Below are positions 1 to 8,468 of a stretch of 40,811 nt of DNA, one piece after another. The notes under the pieces are model-generated. The model saw only the letters and a list, made by a program, of their open reading frames with translations. It did not search any database and had not been told where the DNA came from. The position numbers were made by a program, and so were the translations under genes. The DNA lies in contig CANQDF010000019.1 in assembly GCA_947591605.1 (NCBI GenBank), positions 1 to 40,811 of the forward strand, in the 5' to 3' direction. This DNA comes from an uncultured Clostridia bacterium. Lineage in GTDB: Bacteria > Bacillota > Clostridia > Lachnospirales > CAG-274. Position 1 is the first letter of the stretch; the number at the start of each line of letters is the position of its first letter.

Positions 1-50
1 CTAAGATGTTGACCTTTTTTATTTTTTATTGTAAAATTTATATGACTCAT
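1..50 (-). CDS. IS30-family-like transposase, N-terminal fragment cut by window edge
   Basis: Only 16 codons are visible, starting at the ATG complementary to 48-50 and preceded by an AAAGGAGAA ribosome site. The peptide begins MSHINFTIKNKKGQHL, which resembles the start of Firmicute IS30-type transposases, where a short basic lead is followed by the helix-turn-helix. The rest lies left of the window, so completeness cannot be judged. The family call rests on this short similarity only. Confidence 0.5.
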   Translation of the reverse strand, partial: MSHINFTIKNKKGQHL

Positions 51-545
51 AGTGATTCTCCTTTGGTTTGTTAGTTTAGTCACTTACATTTTACCATAAG
101 TTTCACTTTGAGTCATCTTTTATTGTGTCATTTTATTTTACAACTTCCCCTTATTTTTTGCATTATTTTTTTACCAAAAGAACAATATTTTTTTTGCTTA
201 CATTTGCTGTTTTGGTTTTTGATTTTCTATGTAATATTTTCTCCGTTCATTACTTTGCAAGCACAGGCAAAGGCAGTCCACTTTGAATTTTGGGACTGTT
301 TTTTTATAAAAAAACTCCAAAATAAAATTGACATACCTATGCCGTCGGCTTGTTAAGGCAGCACCCTAAGACCTGCTTGATGAATACTTCCCCAAACCCC
401 TGTTTTTTTGCCAAAGTCTTCAAAAAAAATATAAATATACAGCTATAAATAAAGTTTTTTATCTGATAAATAAGGTTAAGTTTTTACATTTATTTCAGAA
501 TTCTACTGTTATTGGTATGCAGTGTATGGGCAGTATAAATATTCA
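51..545. other. Non-coding AT-rich stretch between IS and repeat copy A
   Basis: No credible gene is seen. Short open frames here lack ribosome sites and have low-complexity hydrophobic composition. The part next to the transposase start should hold its promoter and the element end, but I could not identify a terminal repeat. One hairpin at 274-298 is listed separately. Confidence 0.5.
274..305 (+). terminator. Hairpin with T-run
   Basis: CAGTCC (274-279) pairs with GGACTG (293-298) and is followed by seven T residues. It has the shape of a rho-independent terminator for rightward transcription. No rightward gene lies upstream in the window, so it may instead belong to the end of the insertion sequence on the left. 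Confidence 0.35.
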
Positions 546-698
546 GTCAAGGATATTCGTACTCCGCTTACGCTATGTACTCATAACCGACGCCTTTTAC
601 CAAAGCCTTTGTGTTCAGCAGGAGCTTGTACTCCTGCTGAACACAAAAGTAAGTCCTACCGCTTATAGAAGCGGGGGACTTATCCGTCGGTTAAATAC
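546..698 (+). repeat. Dispersed structured element, copy A (most complete)
   Basis: The 5' 50 nt (546-595) match 39451-39500 with five differences. The middle holds a perfect 17-bp stem (608-624 with 631-647, 6-nt loop). The 3' part is a compound hairpin with AAGTCC (651-656) and CCGCTT (659-664) pairing with AAGCGG (669-674) and GGACTT (676-681), followed by GTTAAAT at 690-696. Related, diverged copies lie near 11575-11707 and 15160-15298. The structure recalls IS200/IS605 right ends and their TnpB guide-RNA scaffolds, but no tnpA or tnpB gene is present, so that origin is inference. Confidence 0.55.
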
Positions 699-701
699 AA
701 C

Positions 702-736
702 AAGGAACCACCCTATATACAACAAGGCAGTTCCTT
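702..736 (-). terminator. Possible terminator after the dockerin esterase gene
   Basis: AAGGAAC (702-708) pairs with GTTCCTT (730-736), 19 bp beyond the stop codon of the esterase gene. The loop is long and the following U-run on the minus strand is weak, so this is a tentative call. An 11-nt direct repeat, ATACAACAAGG, occurs at 695-705 and 717-727. Confidence 0.35.
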
Positions 737-754
737 TTCATTTTCGGAACAATA

Positions 755-2872
755 TTAATCTTTCATTTGTTTTTCCCAGAATGCCACAGCATCATCTATC
801 CATCCTTCCGCAACGGTTCCCGTACCAAGTCCGAAGCCGTGGTTCAATCCCTCATAAACGTGAAATTCCGTAGGTATGCCCAAAGCGGACATAGCTTCAA
901 GGCGATTTTGCATTGTGCGCCAATTTGCTATTGAATCATTTGTACCTACGCAGGCATAGGTAGGAGGATCGTTTGGGCTGTATTGTGTATGTCCCGTATA
1001 TTGCATTATCACCGTGCCGGGCTTAGGCAATTCATCACCACCGAAATATCCGGGACCGTATGTACCCATATCGGCTGCCATTCTTGCGCCTGCGCTTCCG
1101 CCCCATACGGAATAACATTGAGTATCGACTTCCAATTCCTCTGCATGGTCGAATATAAAGGTTATGGCTCTTGCAAGGTCTTCGTTTGCAGTATCCCAAC
1201 CGGGGCGATATATCAAAGCAAATGCGTTATAGCCTTTTTTTGATAATTCCAGAGCATGAGGAAAACTGTCGTGCATTGCGCCTACATATGCAAAACCGCC
1301 CCCTGCATTGCATATGGCTGTTCTGGCATTTTTATTGCCCTTGAAAAAGAACAAGCCTGTATTTGCCTTTTCGGGGTCTGCGGCTTTTTCTTCGTCAGAG
1401 TATATATCATAAAATACAGTATCTCCCTTTAAGGCGTGTTCTTTCATATAATTTACTATCTCAACGGTTTTATCGGGATCAATATTGTTATACCATGTAA
1501 GTTTCAGATCTCCAAGAGTATTTCCGCTGTAATAACCGATGTCCACAGGAAATATCAATCTTCCGAAGTCGCCGAAAGCGGGATCGTTTATTACCTGTGA
1601 AACAGGTGTATTTACATTAAAATATTCAATATCCGATATATCTTTTTCTTCCTGAAAAAACATAGGAAGGGCATTATACATATATTCCCGGACAGCATTA
1701 AAATCGTGTACACCGCCTTCTTTTTGATAAAACACCACTTTATCCGATGTAAACACATTGTTTCTTGACAGCATTTCATCCATTTGCAGATATACCTGAT
1801 CTCTTACCGCATCATTGGTGCCGGTAGCGGCATATATAAAATAACCTCGCTGGTCAAGGTGGTTATCTGCTATAAGCTCTTCAAAGAAATCACAAGTTTC
1901 CTCGGGATAATAATCTCCGTATCCGCCATAATACCAACAAGCTCCGCTCATAGGCAGATAATATTTTACATAGTCATAATCATAGCAGAACTCATTCCAT
2001 GTGGTGACAGAGCCTAAAGAAAATCCGCCGAATGCTCTGTGATCCCTTGATTTGGCAAGGTCTTCGTAGCTTGCAGAATCGGCATATGTATGATACTTTT
2101 CTTCAACGGCAGGCATAAGATGTTCTCTGAAATCGTTGTGGAACTGTCTTAAAGCAGATACGGAACTGCCAAAATCACGACTGTCGTTATCCGTATAGAA
2201 ACTTGGAGATACCACTATCATAGGGGATATTTCTTTATTTTTTATCATACGGTCAAGCATATTTTTGATCATACCGTTTCCCACTGTGAAATATTCGCCT
2301 GCCGAACCGCCCCAACCATGCATAAGATACAGTATATTATATTTTGTCGTAGCATCTTCCGGATCATAACCATAGGGAAGATAAACATAGGCTGTTTTTT
2401 GGATCTCTGCGCCGTCTTTTGTATAGTCCGCCGAAGAATATGTAAACTGTTCCACTGTTCCGCCTTTATCCGAAGGGATATTGTATTCCTGCGGTACGCT
2501 TTTTGTATATCCGGTCTGGGGTATATTCATATTTTCTTCTTCCTCCGCAGGCATCTTAAAACTGTCGTTAAGGACTTTTTGCAGTACAGTAGATGCATCT
2601 GATGCAGTCAGGATACCGTTATCGTCTACATCAAGATATTCCTGCCAGTTTGCATCGGTATTTTCAAGCCCTGTCCTAAAATCATTTCTCAAAACTTTCT
2701 GCAGTATCATTGCAGCATCGGCAGATGTCAGTATGCCGCTATTGTCTGCATCGCCATATATAGGGACGTTGGCAGAATAAACTTCGTTTCTGTCCAAAAT
2801 ACCGCAGCTTAAAAACACTATACCAACAGAAACAATAAACACAGTTATCTTTTTTATATCCGGTAATTTCAT
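755..2872 (-). CDS. Secreted dockerin protein with two esterase domains (CE1-like plus BD-FAE-like)
   Basis: A 705-residue exported protein, probably a carbohydrate esterase removing acyl or feruloyl groups from plant polysaccharide. Residues 1-30 form a signal peptide. Residues 39-61 and 81-103 are the two calcium-binding repeats of a type I dockerin. Residues about 150-405 are an esterase-D/CE1-type fold with G-F-S285-L-G, D354 and H389. Residues about 480-704 form a second alpha/beta hydrolase with an NAGGG oxyanion-type motif near 522, G-G-S593-A-G, D646 and H678. I chose the ATG at 2870-2872 because AAGGAG lies just upstream and the signal peptide starts there; a longer in-frame start has no support. 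A dockerin implies docking to a cohesin scaffoldin, which is not in this window. Substrates are inferred from family only. Confidence 0.88.
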   Translation of the reverse strand: MKLPDIKKITVFIVSVGIVFLSCGILDRNEVYSANVPIYGDADNSGILTSADAAMILQKVLRNDFRTGLENTDANWQEYLDVDDNGILTASDASTVLQKVLNDSFKMPAEEEENMNIPQTGYTKSVPQEYNIPSDKGGTVEQFTYSSADYTKDGAEIQKTAYVYLPYGYDPEDATTKYNILYLMHGWGGSAGEYFTVGNGMIKNMLDRMIKNKEISPMIVVSPSFYTDNDSRDFGSSVSALRQFHNDFREHLMPAVEEKYHTYADSASYEDLAKSRDHRAFGGFSLGSVTTWNEFCYDYDYVKYYLPMSGACWYYGGYGDYYPEETCDFFEELIADNHLDQRGYFIYAATGTNDAVRDQVYLQMDEMLSRNNVFTSDKVVFYQKEGGVHDFNAVREYMYNALPMFFQEEKDISDIEYFNVNTPVSQVINDPAFGDFGRLIFPVDIGYYSGNTLGDLKLTWYNNIDPDKTVEIVNYMKEHALKGDTVFYDIYSDEEKAADPEKANTGLFFFKGNKNARTAICNAGGGFAYVGAMHDSFPHALELSKKGYNAFALIYRPGWDTANEDLARAITFIFDHAEELEVDTQCYSVWGGSAGARMAADMGTYGPGYFGGDELPKPGTVIMQYTGHTQYSPNDPPTYACVGTNDSIANWRTMQNRLEAMSALGIPTEFHVYEGLNHGFGLGTGTVAEGWIDDAVAFWEKQMKD

Positions 2873-2906
2873 AAAAAACTCCTTACTTATATAATATCGG
2901 AGAAAT

Positions 2907-4760
2907 TCAGCCGACAGCACTCTTTGCCCATTCTCTTATTTGAGCTTCGTCGGCATTTGACGCAAACCTCATACCTGTCTGCCAATTTCCCGTTCCTGCC
3001 ATAGCTGCAAGATTTGCTGCGCTTTCTCCAAGCCCCGATGATGAAGACGTACAGAAAGGAATAATCTTCTTTCCCGTAAAATCATTGTTTTTTACAAAGC
3101 CGTTTACTACCCATGAGGCATTTCCCCACCAGATAGGATAGCCTATAAATACTGTTTCGTAATTATCCCAACCGGGAACGGTGTTTTCCTCCAGCTCCAC
3201 GACCTGTGCAGCTTCATTGTTATGTTCGTACACCACACGGCTTTCGGGATCGCTCCATATCAGATCTTCCGCTGTATAAGGATCCTTGGGTTTAAGCTCA
3301 AATATATCTGCTTTTGTTTCGTCCGCAATAAATTCGGAAGCTCTTTTTGTGCTTCCCGTTGCGGAATAGTATACTACAAGTATATTGCTGCCGTCATCTT
3401 CCTCCGCAGGTATCTTAAAACTGTCGTCAAGAACTTTTTGCAGTACAACAGCTGCATCCGATGCAGTTAAAACACCGCTTTTATCCACGTCTATAAATCT
3501 CATCCAATCATCGGTAACTTTTTCTATATTGGTTTCAAAATCGCTGCTTAAAACCTTATGCAATATCATTTCGGAATCGGCGGCTGTCAGTATACCGTCA
3601 TTGGTTGCATCACCGTACATAGGCTCGTGGCTTTCCTGTTCTTCGGCTGAGGTGGTTTCCGTTGAAGTTTCGGTAACTGTAGTGGTTTCGGTAGTGGTTT
3701 CTGTTGTTGTCACGGTAGTACTTTCCGTCATATCGTCAATATCCGCAAGGCGATAGCTTCTGCTCCCCAGACCTATTGCCTCTGCATGTTCAAGAGTATA
3801 CAGACCGTTTCTTGATTCTATCCTGTTTATAAGAGTTCCGCTTTGGGCTCTGTCCGTATCGTATACTATGTCTAAGCAGGCTTGATCCAAAGCAACGGGA
3901 TCTGTGGAGGCAAGTATGCCCACATCGTGCATATCGGGCTCCGAGGGGTTGCCGTCGCAGTCACAGTCAACGGAAATACGGTTCATTACATTGATGTATA
4001 CGACCTGACCGCCCTTATTGTTGAAATAATCCACAACACCGCTTGTGGCATCGCCCATAGCTTCCAAAAATCTGTCCTGAACTCCGCCCCATACATTTGT
4101 GGTGCTTGTACCGCCGCTGTGTATCCATGCTTTGCCCTTTGGTGAAGCAATACCTATGGACATATTTTTAATGGCTCCGCCGTAGCCTGCCATTGCATGA
4201 CCCTTGAAGTGAGCAAGAGAGATAAGGCTGTCATAGTTTGCAAGATGAGAGCCTACATAGTCCTCATGAATGGTAGTACCTCTTGGCGCAGGTATTTCCA
4301 TATCGCTTTCCTCGTCCATTATGTCTGCGCCTTTTTCGGTGATAGTGTCAAGACCGTGGTCTTTTATTACTTGCCAATGTGCGGCAGTTGAAGAACGGCT
4401 TCCGCCGTAGGCTGTATTGCATTCCACAATAGTGCCGTCAACCTGTCTTACAAGGTCGCCTATAAGCTCCGGTCTTAAATAGTTGCTGTTAGGGGGTTCA
4501 CCGGTGGACATTTTTACGGCGATATTGCCTGTAAGGTCTACCCCAAGTTTGTCATAAATATTTACAAGTCCCGCAGGGGAAATATCGTCTGTAAATAAAA
4601 CCAGCGGCGCATCGGGAGAGTCTGTGCGATAGCTGCCCGTTTCTGCCGCAGTTACAGGGGTATCGCTTGCATATCCCGAAGCTATGCCATAAAATACTCC
4701 GCAGATACAGGCCGTTGTCAATACAAATGCCGTTATTCTTTTAAAGCTGTCTTTTTTCAC
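2907..4760 (-). CDS. Exported DUF362-dockerin-flavodoxin fusion protein
   Basis: A 617-residue exported protein with the GTG start at 4758-4760, eight bases after AGGAGG. After a signal peptide (1-32) comes a DUF362/COG2006 domain (about 52-340) with a VDCDCDG cysteine pair, then a Thr/Glu-rich linker (344-372). A type I dockerin follows (382-445), then a flavodoxin_4-type domain (459-616) with the FMN phosphate-loop motif YSATGSTKR and the conserved GYPIWWG. DUF362 is uncharacterised; relatives are often linked to iron-sulfur or cofactor proteins. The DUF362 part is a close paralogue of the one encoded at 6703-8154, and the flavodoxin part of the one at 8463-9482, so this gene joins modules that neighbours carry separately. 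A surface redox role is inference. Confidence 0.85.
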   Translation of the reverse strand: MKKDSFKRITAFVLTTACICGVFYGIASGYASDTPVTAAETGSYRTDSPDAPLVLFTDDISPAGLVNIYDKLGVDLTGNIAVKMSTGEPPNSNYLRPELIGDLVRQVDGTIVECNTAYGGSRSSTAAHWQVIKDHGLDTITEKGADIMDEESDMEIPAPRGTTIHEDYVGSHLANYDSLISLAHFKGHAMAGYGGAIKNMSIGIASPKGKAWIHSGGTSTTNVWGGVQDRFLEAMGDATSGVVDYFNNKGGQVVYINVMNRISVDCDCDGNPSEPDMHDVGILASTDPVALDQACLDIVYDTDRAQSGTLINRIESRNGLYTLEHAEAIGLGSRSYRLADIDDMTESTTVTTTETTTETTTVTETSTETTSAEEQESHEPMYGDATNDGILTAADSEMILHKVLSSDFETNIEKVTDDWMRFIDVDKSGVLTASDAAVVLQKVLDDSFKIPAEEDDGSNILVVYYSATGSTKRASEFIADETKADIFELKPKDPYTAEDLIWSDPESRVVYEHNNEAAQVVELEENTVPGWDNYETVFIGYPIWWGNASWVVNGFVKNNDFTGKKIIPFCTSSSSGLGESAANLAAMAGTGNWQTGMRFASNADEAQIREWAKSAVG

Positions 4761-4773
4761 GTCAATTACCTCC

Positions 4774-5328
4774 TTATGCTTCGTTAAACTTATTTTTATC
4801 CAACGTTTTTATGACCCTTGCGGGATTGCCCACAACAACGGCATAATCGGGCACATCTTTTGTAACAACGCTTGCGGCGCCCACAATGGCATGCCTGCCG
4901 ATACTGATACCCGGCAGAACGGTAGCGCCTGCGCCTATCCATGCGCCTTTTTGTATATGTATGGGGCTGCACGGCAAAATTGCTCTGTCGTATGGGTCAT
5001 GATTGTTGGTAAGCAGCTGTACATTTGCAGCTATCTGCACATCGTCCTCAATGATTATGCCGCCCCTTGCCATAGCAAGCAAATTACTGTTGATGATAAC
5101 ATTTTTACCTATTTTTATCCTTTCAAAGCAGACGCCCTGAACGGGTGCCGTAACAAAGCTGTTTTCGCCAAGATTATCCCCGAACAATTCCCGCAGCTTA
5201 GCAAAATATTCTTCCGTCCGTGGCATTGTGTGATTAATCTCAAACAAAAGCTTTGTATTGCGCTGTCCTATTGCCATGCTCTCCGGGTCGGTTATTCTTG
5301 TGTCAACCATTTCCCATATTTTTTCCAT
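4774..5328 (-). CDS. Sugar O-acetyltransferase, LacA/Maa family
   Basis: A 184-residue left-handed beta-helix acetyltransferase that moves acetyl from acetyl-CoA to a sugar hydroxyl. The hexapeptide repeats run from about residue 70 to 165. The loop NNHDPYDR carries the catalytic histidine, and the closing motif VVGNPARVIK is typical of the family. The N-terminal helical cap resembles the maltose acetyltransferase cap. The gene ends 13 bp before the start of the DUF362 fusion and begins 18 bp after the permease gene, so the three are probably co-transcribed. The exact acceptor cannot be told from sequence. Confidence 0.88.
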   Translation of the reverse strand: MEKIWEMVDTRITDPESMAIGQRNTKLLFEINHTMPRTEEYFAKLRELFGDNLGENSFVTAPVQGVCFERIKIGKNVIINSNLLAMARGGIIIEDDVQIAANVQLLTNNHDPYDRAILPCSPIHIQKGAWIGAGATVLPGISIGRHAIVGAASVVTKDVPDYAVVVGNPARVIKTLDKNKFNEA

Positions 5329-5346
5329 AATTTATTCCTCCGTTCC

Positions 5347-6246
5347 TTATATTAAGTTTACGATAACACCGCTTATAAGCGCAAAAAGCATTACAAACAA
5401 TATGTAAAAGGCAAAATGCTTTATGCCCAGCACTATTTTAAGCGCTCCTAGGTTTGTTATTTTGGTGGAAGGCCCCGTTATCATAAATGCCGTGGCGCTG
5501 CCCATACTCATTCCCCCCGAAAGCCATTGCTGAAGCAGCGGTATAGTACCCCCGCCGCAGGCATAAAGAGGCACGCCTATTGTGGCAGCCATAAGCAGGC
5601 CAAAGCCCTTATTGTTTACAAACAGCTTTGCAAAGGCATCGGCAGGAACATTTCTCTGAAACAATGCCGAAAGCAATATACCTATCAAAAACCAAGGCCC
5701 CGTTGCTTTTAAATTTCTGCCGATGTTTTTCAAAAGCCTCATAAATATATTGGGATCCGTATCACGGCTTGCACCCTCGGCAAAGCCCGTAAAATCAAAA
5801 AAATGCTTATCCTTAAAGAAAAGCCTGACAACAAGGCCTGCGGCAATACCGCAGAGAAAGCAGGATATAAACCTTATGCAAAGAGCAAAATTACCCAGAG
5901 CTGCGCTGTATATAAGCAGCTGGGGATTTAACAAAATACTGCTCATCATAAAAGCGGCAAGGTAATCGTCCCTCATCCCTTTTTGCGAAAAGGATGCGGC
6001 TATAGGTATGGTGCCGTACATACAAAGGGGCGACGCTATACCTATAAGGCTTGCGGGGATTATCCCGAATATGCCCAGATGCTTGTCCTGTATAACGGTC
6101 ATAAGGGAATGTATCTTCTTTTTGCCGAAAACGGATATTATTGAACCTATTACTATACCCAGTACAAAGTAAGGCAGTATCTGCATAAGCTGTATTTCAA
6201 AATAATATCGGATGTATATAAATTCTCTTTTAAGTATTTCAAACAT
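5347..6246 (-). CDS. ArsP-type permease (PF03773, formerly DUF318)
   Basis: A 299-residue polytopic membrane protein with about eight hydrophobic segments. Two family blocks are visible: a CMYGTIPIAA segment in the first half and the paired GVPLYACGGGTIPL segment in the second, each followed by a hydrophilic turn. This duplicated cysteine-containing layout is characteristic of ArsP_1 permeases. Some members export trivalent organoarsenicals, but most have no known substrate, and no arsR-like gene is nearby. Its ribosome site is weak (GAAAGATG). It starts after a terminator (6276-6310), so it likely leads the operon with the acetyltransferase and the DUF362 fusion. Confidence 0.85.
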   Translation of the reverse strand: MFEILKREFIYIRYYFEIQLMQILPYFVLGIVIGSIISVFGKKKIHSLMTVIQDKHLGIFGIIPASLIGIASPLCMYGTIPIAASFSQKGMRDDYLAAFMMSSILLNPQLLIYSAALGNFALCIRFISCFLCGIAAGLVVRLFFKDKHFFDFTGFAEGASRDTDPNIFMRLLKNIGRNLKATGPWFLIGILLSALFQRNVPADAFAKLFVNNKGFGLLMAATIGVPLYACGGGTIPLLQQWLSGGMSMGSATAFMITGPSTKITNLGALKIVLGIKHFAFYILFVMLFALISGVIVNLI

Positions 6247-6275
6247 AAAAACACATCTTTCAAAAAATATAATAC

Positions 6276-6310
6276 AAGAGCGGTCTTATCTGTAAGATAA
6301 AGCCGCTCTT
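6276..6310 (-). terminator. Rho-independent terminator
   Basis: AAGAGCGG (6276-6283) and TTATC pair with GATAA and CCGCTCTT (6303-6310), giving a strong stem of about 13 bp. T-rich tracts lie on both sides, so it could stop transcription in either direction. It separates the small membrane protein gene from the permease gene. Confidence 0.8.
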
Positions 6311-6322
6311 TGTTTGTTATTA

Positions 6323-6688
6323 TCAAATGGATGCTTTTTCGGCAACAGCCTCTTTTACAGGTGTCTTCTCCATGTTTTCGCAAGCCTTGACCATTACAGC
6401 CCATACCCCTGTAACAAGCACAGCCATACCCACTCCCGAGGTTGCCATTTCGGCAAGCATTTCAGCCATATCCACAGGATTTGCGGCATTGGTCAAAAAC
6501 GGGAACCAAGGCACTATTTCTCCGTGCCATAAATGTTCAAACGCCAGCAGTGCCGAGCCGCCCCAAAGCATATTGTTAAGCCAGCCTATTTTGCTTAAAA
6601 AGATGTTTGTCGCTTCCTTCTTTTCCGAAGTTTTTTTGATGACAGTCGTTACGACCGCCTCCGCTGCAGGTACAATAAAACATGCCAT
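6323..6688 (-). CDS. Small membrane protein of unknown function
   Basis: A 121-residue protein with a textbook AAAGGAGG site nine bases before the ATG at 6686-6688. It has two hydrophobic stretches, around residues 38-50 and 82-102, separated by a Trp/His-rich segment, and a charged C-terminus. The first ten residues are apolar but too short for a clear signal peptide. It follows the stalk-DUF362 gene by 14 bp and ends just before a terminator, so the two form an operon. I do not recognise a family. A membrane partner for the DUF362 protein is only a guess from position. Confidence 0.7.
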   Translation of the reverse strand: MACFIVPAAEAVVTTVIKKTSEKKEATNIFLSKIGWLNNMLWGGSALLAFEHLWHGEIVPWFPFLTNAANPVDMAEMLAEMATSGVGMAVLVTGVWAVMVKACENMEKTPVKEAVAEKASI

Positions 6689-6702
6689 AATATTTTCCTC
6701 CT

Positions 6703-8154
6703 TTAATCTATACTTACCAATTGATATTCTCTTGAACCTAAGCCTATTTCCTCAGCATGTTCAAGGGTGTGAAGTCCGTTTCGGCTTTCTATACGCTCAA
6801 CCAGTGATGCGCCGTCGCCGTCTTTTTGTTCATAGATAAGGTCAAGACAAGCCTGATCCAAAGCAACGGGGTCTGTTGAGGCAAGAATGCCTATATCGTG
6901 CATATCGGGTTCTGCAGGGTTGCCGTCACAGTCACAGTCTACGGAGAGGCGGTTCATTACATTAATGTATACCACCTTGCCGTCAAAATAATCAACAACG
7001 CCGCTTGTGGCATCGCCCATAGCCTCAAGGAACTTGTCCTGCTCTCCGCCCCATACGTCTGTTGTGCTTGTGCCGCCGCTGTGTATCCATGCTTTGCCCT
7101 TGCTTGACGCAACGCCTATGGACATATTTTTGATGGCTCCTCCGTAGCCTGCCATTGCATGACCCTTAAAATGTGCAAGAGATATAAGGCAGTCATAATT
7201 TGCAAGATGAGAGCCTACATAATCTTTATCTATTGTAGTTCCCCTTGGAGCAGGTATTTCCATAGAATCTTCTTCGTCCATTATGTCTGCACCCTTTTCG
7301 GTGATCGTATCAAGACCATGGTCTTTTATTACCTGCCAATGTGCGGCAGCCGAGGCACGGCTTCCGCCGTAGGCCGTGTTGCATTCCACAATAGTGCCGT
7401 CAACCTTTTTAACAAGGCTGCCTATAAGCTCCGGCCTTAAATAGTTGCTTGCAGGGGGTTCTCCCGTTGACATTTTGACAGCTACATTGCCCTCTGCATT
7501 AAAATTAAGTTTGTCATAGATCTCAACCAATGCTTCGGGAGTTATGTCCTTTGTCATATAGACAACGGGAGCGTTTTTGGGAGTTTCCGTATTGTTTTGG
7601 CCGTCGTTTTCGGCAGCGGCTTTTTCCGATATGGTTATTGTTCTTTCTTCCCGATCCCAATCCACATCAAAGCCAAAGCCCTCGGCAATAAATCTTATTG
7701 GCAGCATTGTTCTGCCGTTTATAATAGTAGGAGCAGTATCAAGAGTGCTTGCGGTGTCGTTAAGATAAGCTGTCTGCGAATCTATGGTCAGCCTTATAAC
7801 ATCCTCGCCGTATGTAAGGACGCTTTCCCTCGCTTCGCCGTTCCATTCCACGGTTCCGCCCATATTTTCAATTATCGCTCTTATGGGTACAAGAGTTCTG
7901 CCGGAAACTATAACGGGGGTCGTACCGTTACCCGGGTCAATCTCCGTATCCGTGCCGTTTACTTTCATTATAGGGTCGTCTATCCTTAACGAAAGCACTT
8001 TTGGGGAAGACGAGTCAGACACGGTATTTTGCGTTTCCTCTGCATAAACATTGTTCTCATCCGGGCTGCGGTTGTTTGCATAATAGGCAAAACCGCCGCA
8101 TACAATCGCCAGAGCCGCTATAAATACTCCGGCTGTTTTTAATTTTGATTTCAT
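6703..8154 (-). CDS. Exported stalk-domain DUF362 protein
   Basis: A 483-residue protein with an N-terminal signal or anchor segment (about 6-27). It then has two copies of the copper amine oxidase N-terminal-like stalk domain (PF07833, about 55-176), recognised by the repeats GRTLVPIRAI and GRTMLPIRFI, and a DUF362 domain (about 197-480). The DUF362 part is very similar along its whole length to that of the protein encoded at 2907-4760, including STGEPP, the VDCDCDG cysteine motif and the ILASTDPVALDQACLD block. No dockerin is present; stalk domains usually position proteins at the wall surface. The ATG follows AAGGAGGGG. The function of DUF362 here is unknown. Confidence 0.87.
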   Translation of the reverse strand: MKSKLKTAGVFIAALAIVCGGFAYYANNRSPDENNVYAEETQNTVSDSSSPKVLSLRIDDPIMKVNGTDTEIDPGNGTTPVIVSGRTLVPIRAIIENMGGTVEWNGEARESVLTYGEDVIRLTIDSQTAYLNDTASTLDTAPTIINGRTMLPIRFIAEGFGFDVDWDREERTITISEKAAAENDGQNNTETPKNAPVVYMTKDITPEALVEIYDKLNFNAEGNVAVKMSTGEPPASNYLRPELIGSLVKKVDGTIVECNTAYGGSRASAAAHWQVIKDHGLDTITEKGADIMDEEDSMEIPAPRGTTIDKDYVGSHLANYDCLISLAHFKGHAMAGYGGAIKNMSIGVASSKGKAWIHSGGTSTTDVWGGEQDKFLEAMGDATSGVVDYFDGKVVYINVMNRLSVDCDCDGNPAEPDMHDIGILASTDPVALDQACLDLIYEQKDGDGASLVERIESRNGLHTLEHAEEIGLGSREYQLVSID

Positions 8155-8427
8155 AATACCCCTCCTTTTCCGATAATGATACGTTTATTTTTTTATGCTA
8201 ACACCTTTACAACAATATTGTAATATTTATTACATCATATTTCAAATGCCTGTTTTGAATGGCTTATTATGCCCGAAAGGCATATTATAAAAGTAAGTGC
8301 TTTAGGGTATAAAACAAAAGTATTGTTTGCTGTTTATTCTACATCTAATTATATTTCAAAAGCATACATAAGTACAATAACTTTTTTGCATACTGCTATG
8401 CGTTAAACGCAAAGCAAAAACATTAGA
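8155..8427. other. Intergenic promoter region of the stalk-DUF362 operon
   Basis: No gene is seen. On the minus strand there is a TATAAT-like box near 8284-8289, next to a small perfect hairpin (TATGCC/GGCATA at about 8268-8284). A palindrome, TTACAA-n5-TTGTAA (8207-8223), lies 53-69 bp upstream of the DUF362 start and could be a regulator site. GCGTTAAACGC near 8400-8410 is another short palindrome. Confidence 0.4.
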
Positions 8428-8468
8428 AAATAAAACCGATGCGATCCTATACACCTCCGGTTTTATTT
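8428..8468 (-). terminator. Rho-independent terminator overlapping the stop of the stalk-flavodoxin gene
   Basis: AAATAAAACCG (8428-8438) pairs with CGGTTTTATTT (8458-8468), an 11-bp stem with a 19-nt loop whose U-rich arm is at the 3' side for leftward transcription. The stem includes the TAA stop codon of the flavodoxin gene (8463-8465). Confidence 0.65.

Noticed and set aside
108..356. Rightward 82-codon hydrophobic frame near the left end
   Set aside because: No ribosome site, low-complexity Phe/Leu/Ile composition from AT-rich DNA, and it runs through a hairpin with a T-run.
517..873. Rightward 118-codon frame across repeat copy A
   Set aside because: It runs through the palindromes of the repeat and into the antisense strand of the esterase gene; no start signal.
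3640..3730. Repetitive DNA (Thr/Glu-coding tract) as a possible microsatellite
   Set aside because: It is a normal low-complexity linker between catalytic and dockerin domains in an exported protein; the codon repeats are imperfect.
3385..3756. Rightward 123-codon Ser/Val-rich frame
   Set aside because: Antisense shadow of the Thr/Glu linker and dockerin of the minus-strand fusion gene.
5347..6246. Arsenic resistance operon call based on the ArsP-type permease
   Set aside because: No arsR, arsenate reductase or arsenite pump gene accompanies it, so a specific arsenic role is not supported.
6327..6839. Rightward 170-codon frame
   Set aside because: Antisense to the small membrane protein gene and the end of the stalk-DUF362 gene, both of which have clear ribosome sites and family or operon support.
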